This document shows positions 10,277 through 20,120 of a stretch of DNA of 41,613 bases, piece after piece (the first letter of the stretch is position 1; each line of letters opens with the position of its first letter). Below the pieces are notes generated by a model. It ran no database searches and was not told the DNA's origin. It saw only the letters and a program-made list of their open reading frames with translations. The position numbers were made by a program, and so were the translations under genes. Origin of the DNA: Pseudolabrys sp. (lineage in GTDB: Bacteria; Pseudomonadota; Alphaproteobacteria; Rhizobiales; Xanthobacteraceae); NCBI GenBank assembly GCA_029255525.1, contig JANLJK010000283.1:1-41613 (forward strand). The letters are read 5' to 3'.

Positions 10277-11065
10277 ATGCCCATGAACACTGTCGCAAGC
10301 ACCGCACCGCAGAAACGCACCAGGCTGACCACACCGGTGGCGGTGGACATCATCAACATGAACAAGTGGTACGGCGACTTTCACGTGCTGCGCGACATCA
10401 ATCTCAAGGTGATGGGTGGCGAGCGCATCGTTATTTGCGGGCCTTCGGGCTCCGGCAAATCGACCATGATCCGCTGCGTCAACCAGCTCGAGGAGCACCA
10501 GAGCGGTCGCATCATCGTCGACGGTGTCGAGCTGACCAATGACCTCAAGAAGATCGACGAAGTCCGGCGCGATGTCGGTATGGTCTTCCAGCACTTCAAC
10601 CTGTTTCCGCATCTGACCGTGCTGGAGAACTGCACTTTGGCGCCGATCTGGGTGCGCAAGATGCCCAAGCGCGAAGCCGAGGAGCTGGCGTTGCGCTATC
10701 TCAAGCGTGTCAAGATCCCGGAGCAGGCCAACAAATATCCCGGTCAGCTATCGGGCGGTCAGCAGCAACGCGTGGCGATCGCGCGGGCTTTGTGCATGAA
10801 CCCGAAGATCATGCTGTTCGACGAGCCGACCTCGGCGCTCGATCCGGAAATGGTCAAGGAGGTGCTCGACACGATGGTCGGTCTCGCCGACGACGGCATG
10901 ACGATGTTGGTCGTGACGCATGAGATGGGTTTTGCGCGCCAGGTCGCAAACCGCATCGTCTTCATGGACGAGGGGCAGATCGTCGAAAGCAATGTGCCCG
11001 AGGAATTTTTCGCGCATCCGCAGCACGAGCGGACCAAGCTTTTCTTGAGCCAGATCCTGCGCTGA
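10277..11065 (+). CDS. aapP: Amino acid ABC transporter ATP-binding protein
   Basis: Walker A GPSGSGKS, signature [15 protein letters not shown], Walker [14 protein letters not shown]. Confidence 0.92.
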   Translation: MPMNTVASTAPQKRTRLTTPVAVDIINMNKWYGDFHVLRDINLKVMGGERIVICGPSGSGKSTMIRCVNQLEEHQSGRIIVDGVELTNDLKKIDEVRRDVGMVFQHFNLFPHLTVLENCTLAPIWVRKMPKREAEELALRYLKRVKIPEQANKYPGQLSGGQQQRVAIARALCMNPKIMLFDEPTSALDPEMVKEVLDTMVGLADDGMTMLVVTHEMGFARQVANRIVFMDEGQIVESNVPEEFFAHPQHERTKLFLSQILR

Positions 11066-11415
11066 GGCGCATCCTTCGCGGCGATCAAGAAGCTGATACC
11101 GTCATGCGACGCAATTTCGCCGCCATCGCTCAGCATGTGTTGTGTCGTCACGCTGACGGCTTGCCCGGCGGCTGTGCATTGTAATTTATCTTATGAATGT
11201 AGTTTAAGCCGCTGCGTTTCGACGCCGCTAAATGCGGATGGGGCCGGGTCGCCAATGACCGGCGCATAATGACCCACCGTCATAAATAACAGTACCGTCA
11301 AGTTTAACAATGCCTTAAGCGGCGACGTCCTGACATGCTACCTCTCTCGGGCGATATCGGAAACCGTTCTTGCGTCGTATTTGTGCCGATCGGCGATGGC
11401 TTTGAGTAGCGAGCC

Positions 11416-11652
11416 ATGCCTGTGAATTCCCGCCGGGGTGCGGGCAGCAAGATATATTCGCTCACTGCGCGAGAGATGGAAGTGCTGACCTGGGTCGCTC
11501 GCGGCAAGTCTGCCTGGGAGATCGGCGAGATCCTCCACATCGCCAAGCGTACCGTGGACGAGCACGTCCAGACAGCCGTGCGCAAGATGGGTGCGGTCAA
11601 CCGGGCGCACGCGGTTGCGCTCGCAATCCGCGATCGCATCATCTCAATCTAA
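11416..11652 (+). CDS. Stand-alone LuxR-type HTH regulator (78 aa)
   Basis: LTAREMEVLTWVARGKSAWEIGEILHIAKRTVDEHVQTAVRKMGAVNRAHAVALAI. Confidence 0.85.
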   Translation: MPVNSRRGAGSKIYSLTAREMEVLTWVARGKSAWEIGEILHIAKRTVDEHVQTAVRKMGAVNRAHAVALAIRDRIISI

Positions 11653-11750
11653 GCGAGTGCGCCGTTATAAATCACAGTTACGCGCATGCTTGGCGGCTTT
11701 TTATAATTTTGAAAACAAAGCGAATCCAAAACGGATAGTGGGGAATCCTG

Positions 11751-11975
11751 ATGAAGTCGCTGATCGTGAAACGCTCCGTCACCATTGGGGGGCACAGAAC
11801 GAGCATCACTCTCGAGGACATGTTCTGGCATGCGCTGCGTGAGATAGCCGATTACCGTCGTGTCTCGATGTCGGCGCTGCTCAACGAGATCAATGTCGGC
11901 CGGCAGGCCACGAACCTCTCGTCGCATATCCGGCTGTTCGTGCTCGATCACTACCGGTCCCGCGTGGCGGTTTGA
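11751..11975 (+). CDS. Ribbon-helix-helix domain protein (74 aa)
   Basis: MKSLIVKRSVTIGGHRTSITLEDMFWHALREIADYRRVSMSALLNEI, RHH-like pattern. Confidence 0.8.
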   Translation: MKSLIVKRSVTIGGHRTSITLEDMFWHALREIADYRRVSMSALLNEINVGRQATNLSSHIRLFVLDHYRSRVAV

Positions 11976-12007
11976 TGAAAAGGCCGCTCGGCAGGCGGTC
12001 GCGGCGC

Positions 12008-12868
12008 TCAGCTTTTCTCGACCGGAAGGTCGGGGCGGGCGCCCCATTCCGACCATGAGCCGTCATAGATGCGCGCCGGCTTCTTGCCGAGGGCATCGAG
12101 GCCGAGCGCGAGGATGACGGCGGAAACGCCGGAGCCGCAGGTCGTGATGATCGGCTGGTCGACGTCCACGCCGGCCTTGGCAAAGGCGGCGGCGATGCGC
12201 TCCGCCGGGATCAGGCGGCCGTTCTCAACCAGCTCGGAAGAGGGCACGCTCAACGCGCCGGGCATGTGCCCGCCGCGCAGGCCGGGCCGCGGCTCCGGAT
12301 CGCGCCCGGCGAAGCGTCCGGCCGGCCGCGCATCGACGACCTGCGCGCTGCCGTCGTTGAGCGCCATCTGAACGTCGGGTTGCATCGCCACCGCGCGGGT
12401 GTCCATCTCGGCATTGAAGGCACGCGCGGGCCGCTCAACTGCACCGGCTTCGACCGCACGGCCTTCGGCTTTCCAGGCGGGCAGGCCACCGTCGAGAATG
12501 AACACGTTCTTGGCGCCGAAGATGCGGAAGGTCCACCACACGCGCGGCGATGAGAACAGGCCGAGCCCGTCATAGACGACGATGGTGTCCTTATCGCTGA
12601 TGCCGAGCCGGCCTGCGGCTTCGCCGAATTGCTTCGGCCCCGGCAGCATGTGCGGCAGGTCGGTCGAGTGATCGGCGACCGCGTCGATATCGAAGAACAC
12701 CGCGCCGGGGATGTGGCCTGCGTCATACTCCGCTTTGGCATTGCGGTTCTGCGTCGACAAATAGAACGAGCCGTCGACGACGACGACATTCGGCTTGCCG
12801 AGTTCGGCGGCGAGCCATTCGGTGGACTTCAGCCATTTGCTCGGCGGCGTCGGGCTCATTGATGTCAC
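12008..12868 (-). CDS. sseA: 3-mercaptopyruvate sulfurtransferase / rhodanese-family protein
   Basis: Tandem rhodanese domains; active-site loop [36 protein letters not shown]. Confidence 0.9.
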   Translation of the reverse strand: MTSMSPTPPSKWLKSTEWLAAELGKPNVVVVDGSFYLSTQNRNAKAEYDAGHIPGAVFFDIDAVADHSTDLPHMLPGPKQFGEAAGRLGISDKDTIVVYDGLGLFSSPRVWWTFRIFGAKNVFILDGGLPAWKAEGRAVEAGAVERPARAFNAEMDTRAVAMQPDVQMALNDGSAQVVDARPAGRFAGRDPEPRPGLRGGHMPGALSVPSSELVENGRLIPAERIAAAFAKAGVDVDQPIITTCGSGVSAVILALGLDALGKKPARIYDGSWSEWGARPDLPVEKS

Positions 12869-12954
12869 TTCATGGTTGCTTTGGGGCTGGCTGCGTCAAT
12901 GCGCAGCATCGGACAATCGTTCCGCGCAGGCAAATCGATGGAACGCCCGCGCGC

Positions 12955-13989
12955 TCAGACGATGGGTGGCTTGATGGTCGACTTGCGTTCGAGCCAAGCC
13001 GGTACCGGCAGGTTCTTCGATCGCAGGAAATCCGGATTGAACAGCTTGGATTGGTAGCGCGCGCCACCGTCGCACAGCACGGTGACGATGGTGTGGCCGG
13101 GGCCGAGATCCTTGGCGAGCCGGATCGCGCCGGCGATGTTGATGCCGGACGAGCCGCCGAGGCAGAGCCCTTCGTGTTCGAGCAGATCGAAGATGATCGG
13201 CACGGCCTCTTCGTCGGGAATGAGATAGGCCTTGTCGACCTTCATCTGCTCGACGATCGCGGTCACGCGGCCAAGCCCGATGCCTTCGGTGATCGAGCCG
13301 CCGTCGCTCGCCTTCACCTCGCCATGGGCGAAATAGTTGTACATCGCCGCGCCGCGCGGATCGGCGACGCCGATCGTGATGTTCGGATTCTTCTCTTTCA
13401 GAAAAGTCGAGATGCCGGCGAGGGTGCCGCCGGAGCCGACGGCGCAGATGAAGCCGTCGATGCGGCCGGCGCAGTCGTTCCAGATCTCCGGGCCGGTCGA
13501 GACGTAATGCGCCTTGCTGTTGTCGAGATTGTTCCACTGGTCGGCGAAGATGACGCCGTTCGTCTCGGTCTTCTTCAGCGCGTCGGCGAGCCGGCGGCCG
13601 ACATGCTGGTAGTTGTTCGGGTTGGAGAAGGCGAGCGCCGGCACTTCGACCAGCTCGGCGCCGCACAGGCGGAGAAAATCCTTCTTCTCCTGGCTCTGCG
13701 TTTCCGGGATGACGATGATGGTGCGATAGCCGCGCGCATTGGCGACGATGGCGAGCCCAATGCCGGTGTTGCCGGCGGTCGATTCTACCACCAGCCCGCC
13801 GGGCTTGAGTTCGCCGCGCGCCTCCGCCTCCAGGATCATCTGCTTACCAGCGCGGTCCTTGACCGAGCCGCCCGGGTTCATGAATTCCGCCTTGCCCAGA
13901 ATGGTACAGCCGGTCGCTTCCGAGGCTGCTTCGAGCTTAATGAGAGGCGTATGCCCAATGGCATCTACGAGGCCGTCGCGAATTGTCAT
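12955..13989 (-). CDS. cysK: Cysteine synthase A-like PLP enzyme
   Basis: MTIRDGLVDAIGHTPLIKLEAASEATGCTILGKAEFMNPGGSVKDRAGKQMI; ESTAGNTGIGLA; ATG at 13989. Confidence 0.9.
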   Translation of the reverse strand: MTIRDGLVDAIGHTPLIKLEAASEATGCTILGKAEFMNPGGSVKDRAGKQMILEAEARGELKPGGLVVESTAGNTGIGLAIVANARGYRTIIVIPETQSQEKKDFLRLCGAELVEVPALAFSNPNNYQHVGRRLADALKKTETNGVIFADQWNNLDNSKAHYVSTGPEIWNDCAGRIDGFICAVGSGGTLAGISTFLKEKNPNITIGVADPRGAAMYNYFAHGEVKASDGGSITEGIGLGRVTAIVEQMKVDKAYLIPDEEAVPIIFDLLEHEGLCLGGSSGINIAGAIRLAKDLGPGHTIVTVLCDGGARYQSKLFNPDFLRSKNLPVPAWLERKSTIKPPIV

Positions 13990-14293
13990 GCCCGATTCCG
14001 GCAGTTGGCAGGGTGGGAACTGAACGTAGTGGAGGCCGGCGAGGCTCACAAGGCCGGGTCTCCAGGGTGAAATCGGTTGAAATCCATGGATGTTCCACCC
14101 GGCCGGCGGGTTTTCGGCGCGAAACGCGCCGGAATCAATTGTCGGCAAGGCGGCAATACACTCGAAACCATACCCCCGCATTGGTTCCGCGGAGGCCGCG
14201 CCATTCACTACTTCTTTCCCCCGGGTCCCTATGAGTGAGCCGGGGACAATCACCAGCGTCAAAGGCCCCATTCGCAATGGGCGGTAGCGAGCA

Positions 14294-15538
14294 ATGAGTC
14301 TCGACGTCAACACCCTGTTCATGGTCACGATCTACGTCGAGGCCATACTCGGGCTGTTGCTGTTGTTCGCCTGGGCGCAGAACACGGCGATCACCGCCGT
14401 CTGCTGGTGGGGCTTCGCGCATCTCATTCGCGCCGCCTCCGTCATGCTGTTCGGCATGTATGGCGTCGCGCCCGACCTGATCACCATCGATCTTGCCAAC
14501 GCGCTGCTGTTCACCGCCTTCGCGGTGACCTGGACCGGCGCCCGCGTGTTCGACGGCCGTCCGGTCGAGCCGGTTTATCTGGTGACCGGCGCCGTGCTGT
14601 GGCTGCTGGTCTGCCGGTTGCCAGTGCTCGCCGACGCCTATGATATCCGCGCATTCATCGCCTCCGGCATCATTACCGCTTACACGTGGCTGACGGCCTA
14701 TGAGTTCTGGCGCGGACGCAGCGAGCAACTCGTGTCGCGCTGGCCGGCGATCTTCATGTTGTTCGCGCACGGCGCGCTGTTCCTGCTGCGCACGCCGCTG
14801 GTGTCGATGCTGCCTTGGTCGCCGAGCAACAAGGAGATGTTTGGCAGCGTGTGGCTGACCGTGCTGTCCTTCGAGGCGCTGCTGTTCACGATCTCAATCG
14901 CGTTCATTCTGCTCGCCATGGCGAAGGAGCGCACCGAATTGCGCCATCGTACGGCGGCGATGGTCGATCCCTTGACCGGCATCGCCAATCGCCGCGCTTT
15001 CCTCTACGAGGCGGGCCAACTCGCCAAGCGCCATCTCGCCAAGCCACAGCGGACTGCTGTGCTTCTGATCGATCTCGATCACTTCAAGTCGATCAATGAC
15101 CGCTTCGGCCATGCTCTCGGCGACCGGGTGCTGGAAGTCTTCACCGAGGCCGCGCGCCAGTCGCTACGCTCCTCCGATCTCATCGGCCGCCTCGGCGGTG
15201 AGGAGTTCGCCGCGATCATGCACGATGTCGATTCCGAGAAGGCCGTGGCGACCGCTGAGCGGATCCGCGAAAGCTTCGCCCAGGTGGCGCAGGAGGTCGA
15301 CGGGCGTCCGGTCTGCGCGACGGTCAGCATCGGCATCGTGATCTGCGAGGCGCCGGCGCTCGACATGCCGGAGCTGCTGGCGCAGGCCGACCAGGCGCTG
15401 TATTTCGCCAAGGAGCGCGGCCGCAACCGCGTCGAGGTGGCGTCGCTCGAGATGCTGCTCGACCGTAAGGAAGAGCAGGACGCCGCCGCGGCGCAGGCCG
15501 CGAGCCAGACCGCGGCCGCCAAATCGGCCGCCGCCTAA
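14294..15538 (+). CDS. Membrane-anchored GGDEF diguanylate cyclase
   Basis: N-terminal TM region; DPLTGIANRRAFL; RLGGEEFAAIMHD; RxxD (RSSD) five residues before GGEEF, consistent with an inhibitory I-site. Confidence 0.92.
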   Translation: MSLDVNTLFMVTIYVEAILGLLLLFAWAQNTAITAVCWWGFAHLIRAASVMLFGMYGVAPDLITIDLANALLFTAFAVTWTGARVFDGRPVEPVYLVTGAVLWLLVCRLPVLADAYDIRAFIASGIITAYTWLTAYEFWRGRSEQLVSRWPAIFMLFAHGALFLLRTPLVSMLPWSPSNKEMFGSVWLTVLSFEALLFTISIAFILLAMAKERTELRHRTAAMVDPLTGIANRRAFLYEAGQLAKRHLAKPQRTAVLLIDLDHFKSINDRFGHALGDRVLEVFTEAARQSLRSSDLIGRLGGEEFAAIMHDVDSEKAVATAERIRESFAQVAQEVDGRPVCATVSIGIVICEAPALDMPELLAQADQALYFAKERGRNRVEVASLEMLLDRKEEQDAAAAQAASQTAAAKSAAA

Positions 15539-15568
15539 ACCCGCGTCCGGCGTTCTCCGTCTTAAGCG

Positions 15569-16528
15569 TTATTGTTCGGCCACCGGTGGCGTGCCGTGGG
15601 TGTGAAAGCTCTCGATCGTCTTAAGCCCCCACGCTTGGCCCTTGCGCCGTTCGGCCTCGGTCCACACCACAGGCTCCCAGTCGGGTGCCAGGATCAGCCG
15701 CGCGCCGGCATTCGCCAGTTCGATGCGGTTGCCGGCAGGCTCCCAGACATAGAGGAAGAAGGTCTGCTGCACGGCGTGCTTGTGCGGCCCAGTCTCGATG
15801 TGCACGCCGTTCTCCAGAAAGATGTCGGAGGCCTGCAGGATGTGCTCGCGCTGGTCGACCGCGTAGGTCACGTGATGGAAGCGGCCATGGCCGTTGGCCA
15901 TGTCGCGCGTATAAGCCACATCGTAGGATTTGTTGTTGCAGGTAAACCAGCAGCCGCCGAGTGCGCCGTCGTCGAGCTGGATCATTTCGGTGACGCGGCT
16001 ACCAAGCGCCTGCGGCAGGAAGCGGCGGATGGCGTCGACGTCCTTGGCCAGCAGGTTGAGGTGATCGAGACGGCGCGGCGCGATCGCCCGGTTGGGTGTG
16101 CGGTGCGCCTGGTTCTTGAGCGCCGGCCGCGCGTCGGGCCCGGGCTGGTAGCGTCGCGTCTCGTAGTAGATCTCGAATTCGTGGCCGTCCGGATCGTGGA
16201 AACGATAAGCGGGGCCGTGCGCTTCGTCGGCGTCGCGCCAGCCGATGCCGGCGCCGAGCGCTTCGATCGCCTTGACCCGCCGCTCAAGCGCCTCGGGGCT
16301 CGCGGCGCGATAGGCGACATGACGGATGCCCGTCGTCTTCGCCGCGGTCAGCTTGAGCGAATGATATTCGTAGTCATCGAAGGCGCGCAGATAGACGCTG
16401 TCGTCCGTGCGGCCGCTCTCGATCAGACCGAAAACGCGGGTGAAGAAGTCGAGGCTGGCCTCGGGCTTGTTGGTCAGCATCTCGATGTGGCCGAGATGGG
16501 CGATGTCATAAATGGGTTCAGCCGGCAT
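15569..16528 (-). CDS. VOC-family / extradiol (catechol 2,3-)dioxygenase-like protein
   Basis: Two VOC modules: IAHLGHIEMLTNKPEASLDFFTRVFGL and RLDHLNLLAKDVDAIRRFLPQ; HHVTYAVDQ and NRIELA metal-ligand contexts; ATG at 16528. Confidence 0.85.
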   Translation of the reverse strand: MPAEPIYDIAHLGHIEMLTNKPEASLDFFTRVFGLIESGRTDDSVYLRAFDDYEYHSLKLTAAKTTGIRHVAYRAASPEALERRVKAIEALGAGIGWRDADEAHGPAYRFHDPDGHEFEIYYETRRYQPGPDARPALKNQAHRTPNRAIAPRRLDHLNLLAKDVDAIRRFLPQALGSRVTEMIQLDDGALGGCWFTCNNKSYDVAYTRDMANGHGRFHHVTYAVDQREHILQASDIFLENGVHIETGPHKHAVQQTFFLYVWEPAGNRIELANAGARLILAPDWEPVVWTEAERRKGQAWGLKTIESFHTHGTPPVAEQ

Positions 16529-16679
16529 GCCTGTTCCTTCCGCGCGGGCCGCGCAGGTCTGTCGTGACGAAGCGGGCGTGCATCCTTTCGAAAGAGCGCT
16601 TGCGCGACAAATGGGAGTTTTAGGCCTATTCATGAACTGAATGCATGTGAGCTTTTTTGCCGCGATTTGAGGGGGCACC

Positions 16680-17600
16680 GTGATGCGCATCGACTTTCTC
16701 GGGCTGGAGGCTTTTCTCAGCATCGCCGAGCGCGGCAGCTTTCAGCGCGCGGCGGCGCACCTGAACCTGTCGCAGACCGCCATCAGCCACCGGATGCGCA
16801 AGCTCGAGGAGGAACTGGGCTTGAAGCTGTTCGCGCGCACGACGCGCGAGGTGACGCTGACGCGGGCCGGCATTGATTTCATGCCCAAGGCGCAGAAGGC
16901 CATCGCCGAGCTGGAGCAGTCGTTCGACGAGCTCAAGCAACAGGGCGCCAAACGGCGCGAGCGGCTCGATATCGCCTGCCTGCCGGTCTTCGCCGTGAAC
17001 TATCTGCCGCCGATTCTTGCCAAGTTTCACAAGCTGCAGCCGCGCGTGCAGGTGCGCATCTTCGAAACGCCGTCCGCGGCTATCGCCGAACTGGTGCAGT
17101 CGGGCGAGGTCGAATTCGGCCTGAGTGTCGTCCAGACAAATCGCTGGGACCTTGAAGTGGAAGCGATCTCCGTCTCGCCGTTGGCGCTTACCTGTCCATC
17201 GCGCCATGCGCTGGCGAAGAAGCGGTCGGTCGGGTGGGGGGATCTGCGCAACCTGCCGCTGATCCGGGTCGGTTCGAAGACGGCCGTCCGGGCGATGATC
17301 GACGATGCGGTCAACGCCGCGCGCGTGACCTTGAGCTGGCAATACGAAGTCCAGCACGTCGAGACGGCGGTCAGCCTTGTCGAAGCCGGATTGGGTTTCG
17401 CGGTTGTGCCGAGCATCGATGTTGCGCTGCACGGTGGCCGCGGTCTGGCCGCCATACCACTTCGTGGGCCTAAGCTGACTTGCACCTATGGTCTGGTCAG
17501 TCGGCGCGGGATTCCGCTATCGCCGCCGGCCACCGCGCTGCGGGATCTGCTCGTCGAGGAATTGAAGGCTAAAGTCGGTCTTCATGCATCAAATACATGA
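16680..17600 (+). CDS. LysR-family transcriptional regulator
   Basis: IDFLGLEAFLSIAERGSFQRAAAHLNLSQTAISHRMRKLEEELGLKLFARTTREVTLTRAG. Confidence 0.93.
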   Translation: MMRIDFLGLEAFLSIAERGSFQRAAAHLNLSQTAISHRMRKLEEELGLKLFARTTREVTLTRAGIDFMPKAQKAIAELEQSFDELKQQGAKRRERLDIACLPVFAVNYLPPILAKFHKLQPRVQVRIFETPSAAIAELVQSGEVEFGLSVVQTNRWDLEVEAISVSPLALTCPSRHALAKKRSVGWGDLRNLPLIRVGSKTAVRAMIDDAVNAARVTLSWQYEVQHVETAVSLVEAGLGFAVVPSIDVALHGGRGLAAIPLRGPKLTCTYGLVSRRGIPLSPPATALRDLLVEELKAKVGLHASNT

Positions 17601-17936
17601 ATAGCCAGATTATATTCATTTGATTAGCCGCGATCCGCCCTGCATTTTCTCACCCGTTGCAAGTTACGATTGATCGAAGTTGGTGTTTGGAGGATCGGAT
17701 GGTTGCGATTGCCGATGCCGCGATGTCAACGTCCTGCGTGTCTAAATTCGCGGGTACAAGGCCAAGCGCGCCCGGCAGGCGATGCGCAAACAAGAGGCGG
17801 CAGGCGGTGCGCTGTGGCGACTTTGACGATTGACCTCGGGTGCCCAGTTAGTCCACTTTACCGGCGAACGAGCCGGACCACCGGCCCACGGATTAGTGGG
17901 ATTCCAAACTAATTCAATGCACTAAGGGAGGATGCG

Positions 17937-19145
17937 ATGAACCCATTTAAATGGCTTGGCGCTGCCGCGCTCGGCTTGGCGCTGAGCGCCGGGGCCCAGG
18001 CGGCGAATGTGAAGATCGGCATCATGCTGCCCTTCTCGGGCGTCAATGCCGATCTCGGCGACGCCAACATCAAGGGCATGGAGCTTTTTCTCAAGCTGCA
18101 CGCCAAGGACATCGCGCCGCACACGATCGAGATCGTGAAGCGTGACGAAGGTCCGCCGTCGGGCGCCAACGCCAAGACGGTGGCGACCGAGCTGATCACC
18201 AACGACAAGGTCAAGATGATCGTCGGCGTGGTGTTCTCGCCGTCGGCGATCGCGATGGCGCCGGTGGTCACGCAGGCCAAGGTGCCGCTCCTGATTTCCA
18301 ACGCCGGCACGGCGTGGATCACCCAGCTCTCGCCCTATATCGCGCGCGTGTCCTTCAGCATGTGGCACGACGGCTATCCGATGGGCACCTTCGCGGCCAA
18401 GGACCTGAAGTGCAAGACCGCCGCCATGGGCTACACCGACTTCCCTCCGGGCAAGGACTCCACCGAATCCTTCAAGACCGGCTTCGAGAAGGCCGGCGGC
18501 CAGGTGATCGACGCGATCCCAATGGGCAATCCGGCGCAGGTGCCGGACATGACGCCGTTCTTCCAGCGCGTGAAGGACAAGAAGCCGGATTGCTTCTACG
18601 TCTTCATTCCGTCGGGCAATCACGCTTCGGCGGTGGTGAAGGCCTATGGTGAAGTCGGCCTCAAGCAGGCCGGGATCAAGCTCATCGGCCCGAAGGACGT
18701 CGTGCCCGACACCAAGCTGCAGGACATGGGTGACGCCGCCATCGGCACCATCGTCATGAGCAACTACGCCGCCGACCTCGACAACGCGCAGAACAAGGAG
18801 TTCGTGAAGGCTTGGCATGACGCCTACGGCGCCAATTCCAACCCGGACTTCATGTCGGCGGCCGCCTGGGATGCCATGGCCGCGACCTTCGCCGTCATCA
18901 AGAAACTTGACGGCAACCTTGACGATCCGGAAAAGGTGATGGCCGCGCTCAAGGGCTGGTCCACCAACGGTCCGCGCGGCAAGGTTTCGATCGATCCGGA
19001 AACCCGCGACGTCGTCAACGACGAGTGGGCGCTGGAAGTGATCAAGAAGCCCGACGGCAAGCTTGGCACCAAGGTCCTCGGCAGCATCAAGGACGTCAAG
19101 GATGAGTGCAAGGCGCTGAAGGTCGGCCGCTGCGGCGGCAAGTAA
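17937..19145 (+). CDS. Branched-chain amino acid-type ABC transporter substrate-binding protein
   Basis: Signal peptide then VKIGIMLPFSGVNADLGDANIKGMELFL; periplasmic-binding type 1 fold; followed by HMGF genes. Confidence 0.92.
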   Translation: MNPFKWLGAAALGLALSAGAQAANVKIGIMLPFSGVNADLGDANIKGMELFLKLHAKDIAPHTIEIVKRDEGPPSGANAKTVATELITNDKVKMIVGVVFSPSAIAMAPVVTQAKVPLLISNAGTAWITQLSPYIARVSFSMWHDGYPMGTFAAKDLKCKTAAMGYTDFPPGKDSTESFKTGFEKAGGQVIDAIPMGNPAQVPDMTPFFQRVKDKKPDCFYVFIPSGNHASAVVKAYGEVGLKQAGIKLIGPKDVVPDTKLQDMGDAAIGTIVMSNYAADLDNAQNKEFVKAWHDAYGANSNPDFMSAAAWDAMAATFAVIKKLDGNLDDPEKVMAALKGWSTNGPRGKVSIDPETRDVVNDEWALEVIKKPDGKLGTKVLGSIKDVKDECKALKVGRCGGK

Positions 19146-19253
19146 GGGCCTTTCGGTCGGCGTCGATCGACGCCGGTCACTTGTGAGAAAACGGCGCCGC
19201 CGCGCTGACGAAGTGCGGCGGCGTCTCTTGTAGAAGACTTAAGAGAAGACGCC

Positions 19254-20120
19254 GTGTCCGCCAGCGCCATCGTCAGTATTCTTTTCGACGGGCTCGCCTA
19301 CGCGATGGTGTTGTTCATCATCTCGGTCGGCCTGTCGATCACCATGGGCCTCATGGGCTTCGTGAACCTCGCCCATGGCGCTTTCGCCATGGCGGGAGGC
19401 TATCTCGTCGTGTCGCTCACCAAAAGCCTCGGCGTGCCGTTCCTGCCGGCGCTGATCATCGCCGCGGTCGTCGTCGGCGCGGCCAGCATTCCCTTCGAGC
19501 GGCTGTTGTATTCGCGGCTCTACAAGGCGACCGAACTCGACCAGGTGCTGCTGACCATCGGCTTGGCCTTCATGGCGATCGCCAGCTATACCTATTTCTA
19601 CGGCCCGGCGCCGCTTACCGTGCCGCTGCCGAGCTTCCTCACCGGGCAGATCGATATCGGCGTGCGCACGGTGCCGGCCTATCGCGCCTTCACCATCGTC
19701 GTGGGCGCGGTGCTGATCGCGCTGCTCTGGTACGGCTTCGAGCGCACCAATATCGGCGCCAAGATCCGCGCCGCGGTCGACAACCGGCGCATGGCGCAGT
19801 CGGTCGGCATCAATGTCGACCGGCTGTTCACGCTCACCTTCGCGCTCGGCTCGGGGCTGGCCGCCTTCGGCGGCGGCCTCGCCATCCAGACCTTCGGCCT
19901 GACGCCGAGTTTCGCCGTGCTCTATCTCGTCTTCTTCCTGATCATCGTCTCGGTCGGCGGCCTCGGCAGCCTGAAGGGCACGCTCGTCGCTTCGGTGCTA
20001 CTCGGTGTTTTCGATATCGGCGGCAAGTATCTCTATTCCGATGCGGGCGGCTTCTTCATCTATGTGCTCACCGTGCTCGTCCTTCTGATCAAGCCGGCAG
20101 GTCTCTATGGCCGCGAATGA
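19254..20120 (+). CDS. Branched-chain amino acid-type ABC permease (LivH-like)
   Basis: GLSITMGLMGFVNLAHGAFAMAGGY; NNRRMAQSVGINVDR-type LivH motif. Confidence 0.92.
   Translation: MSASAIVSILFDGLAYAMVLFIISVGLSITMGLMGFVNLAHGAFAMAGGYLVVSLTKSLGVPFLPALIIAAVVVGAASIPFERLLYSRLYKATELDQVLLTIGLAFMAIASYTYFYGPAPLTVPLPSFLTGQIDIGVRTVPAYRAFTIVVGAVLIALLWYGFERTNIGAKIRAAVDNRRMAQSVGINVDRLFTLTFALGSGLAAFGGGLAIQTFGLTPSFAVLYLVFFLIIVSVGGLGSLKGTLVASVLLGVFDIGGKYLYSDAGGFFIYVLTVLVLLIKPAGLYGRE

Noticed and set aside
9028-10365. 445-aa minus-strand ORF opposite aapM
   Set aside because: Antisense shadow (H/D/R-rich) of a well-recognised permease gene.
14115-14131. CGGCGCG-AAA-CGCGCCG hairpin between cysK and the GGDEF gene
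   Set aside because: Short GC hairpin without a T-tract on either strand; expected by chance at this GC content, so not claimed as terminator or riboswitch.
17670-17912. 80-aa ORF in the leader region of the liv-type operon
   Set aside because: No recognisable domain and composition is that of random high-GC sequence; region more likely regulatory.
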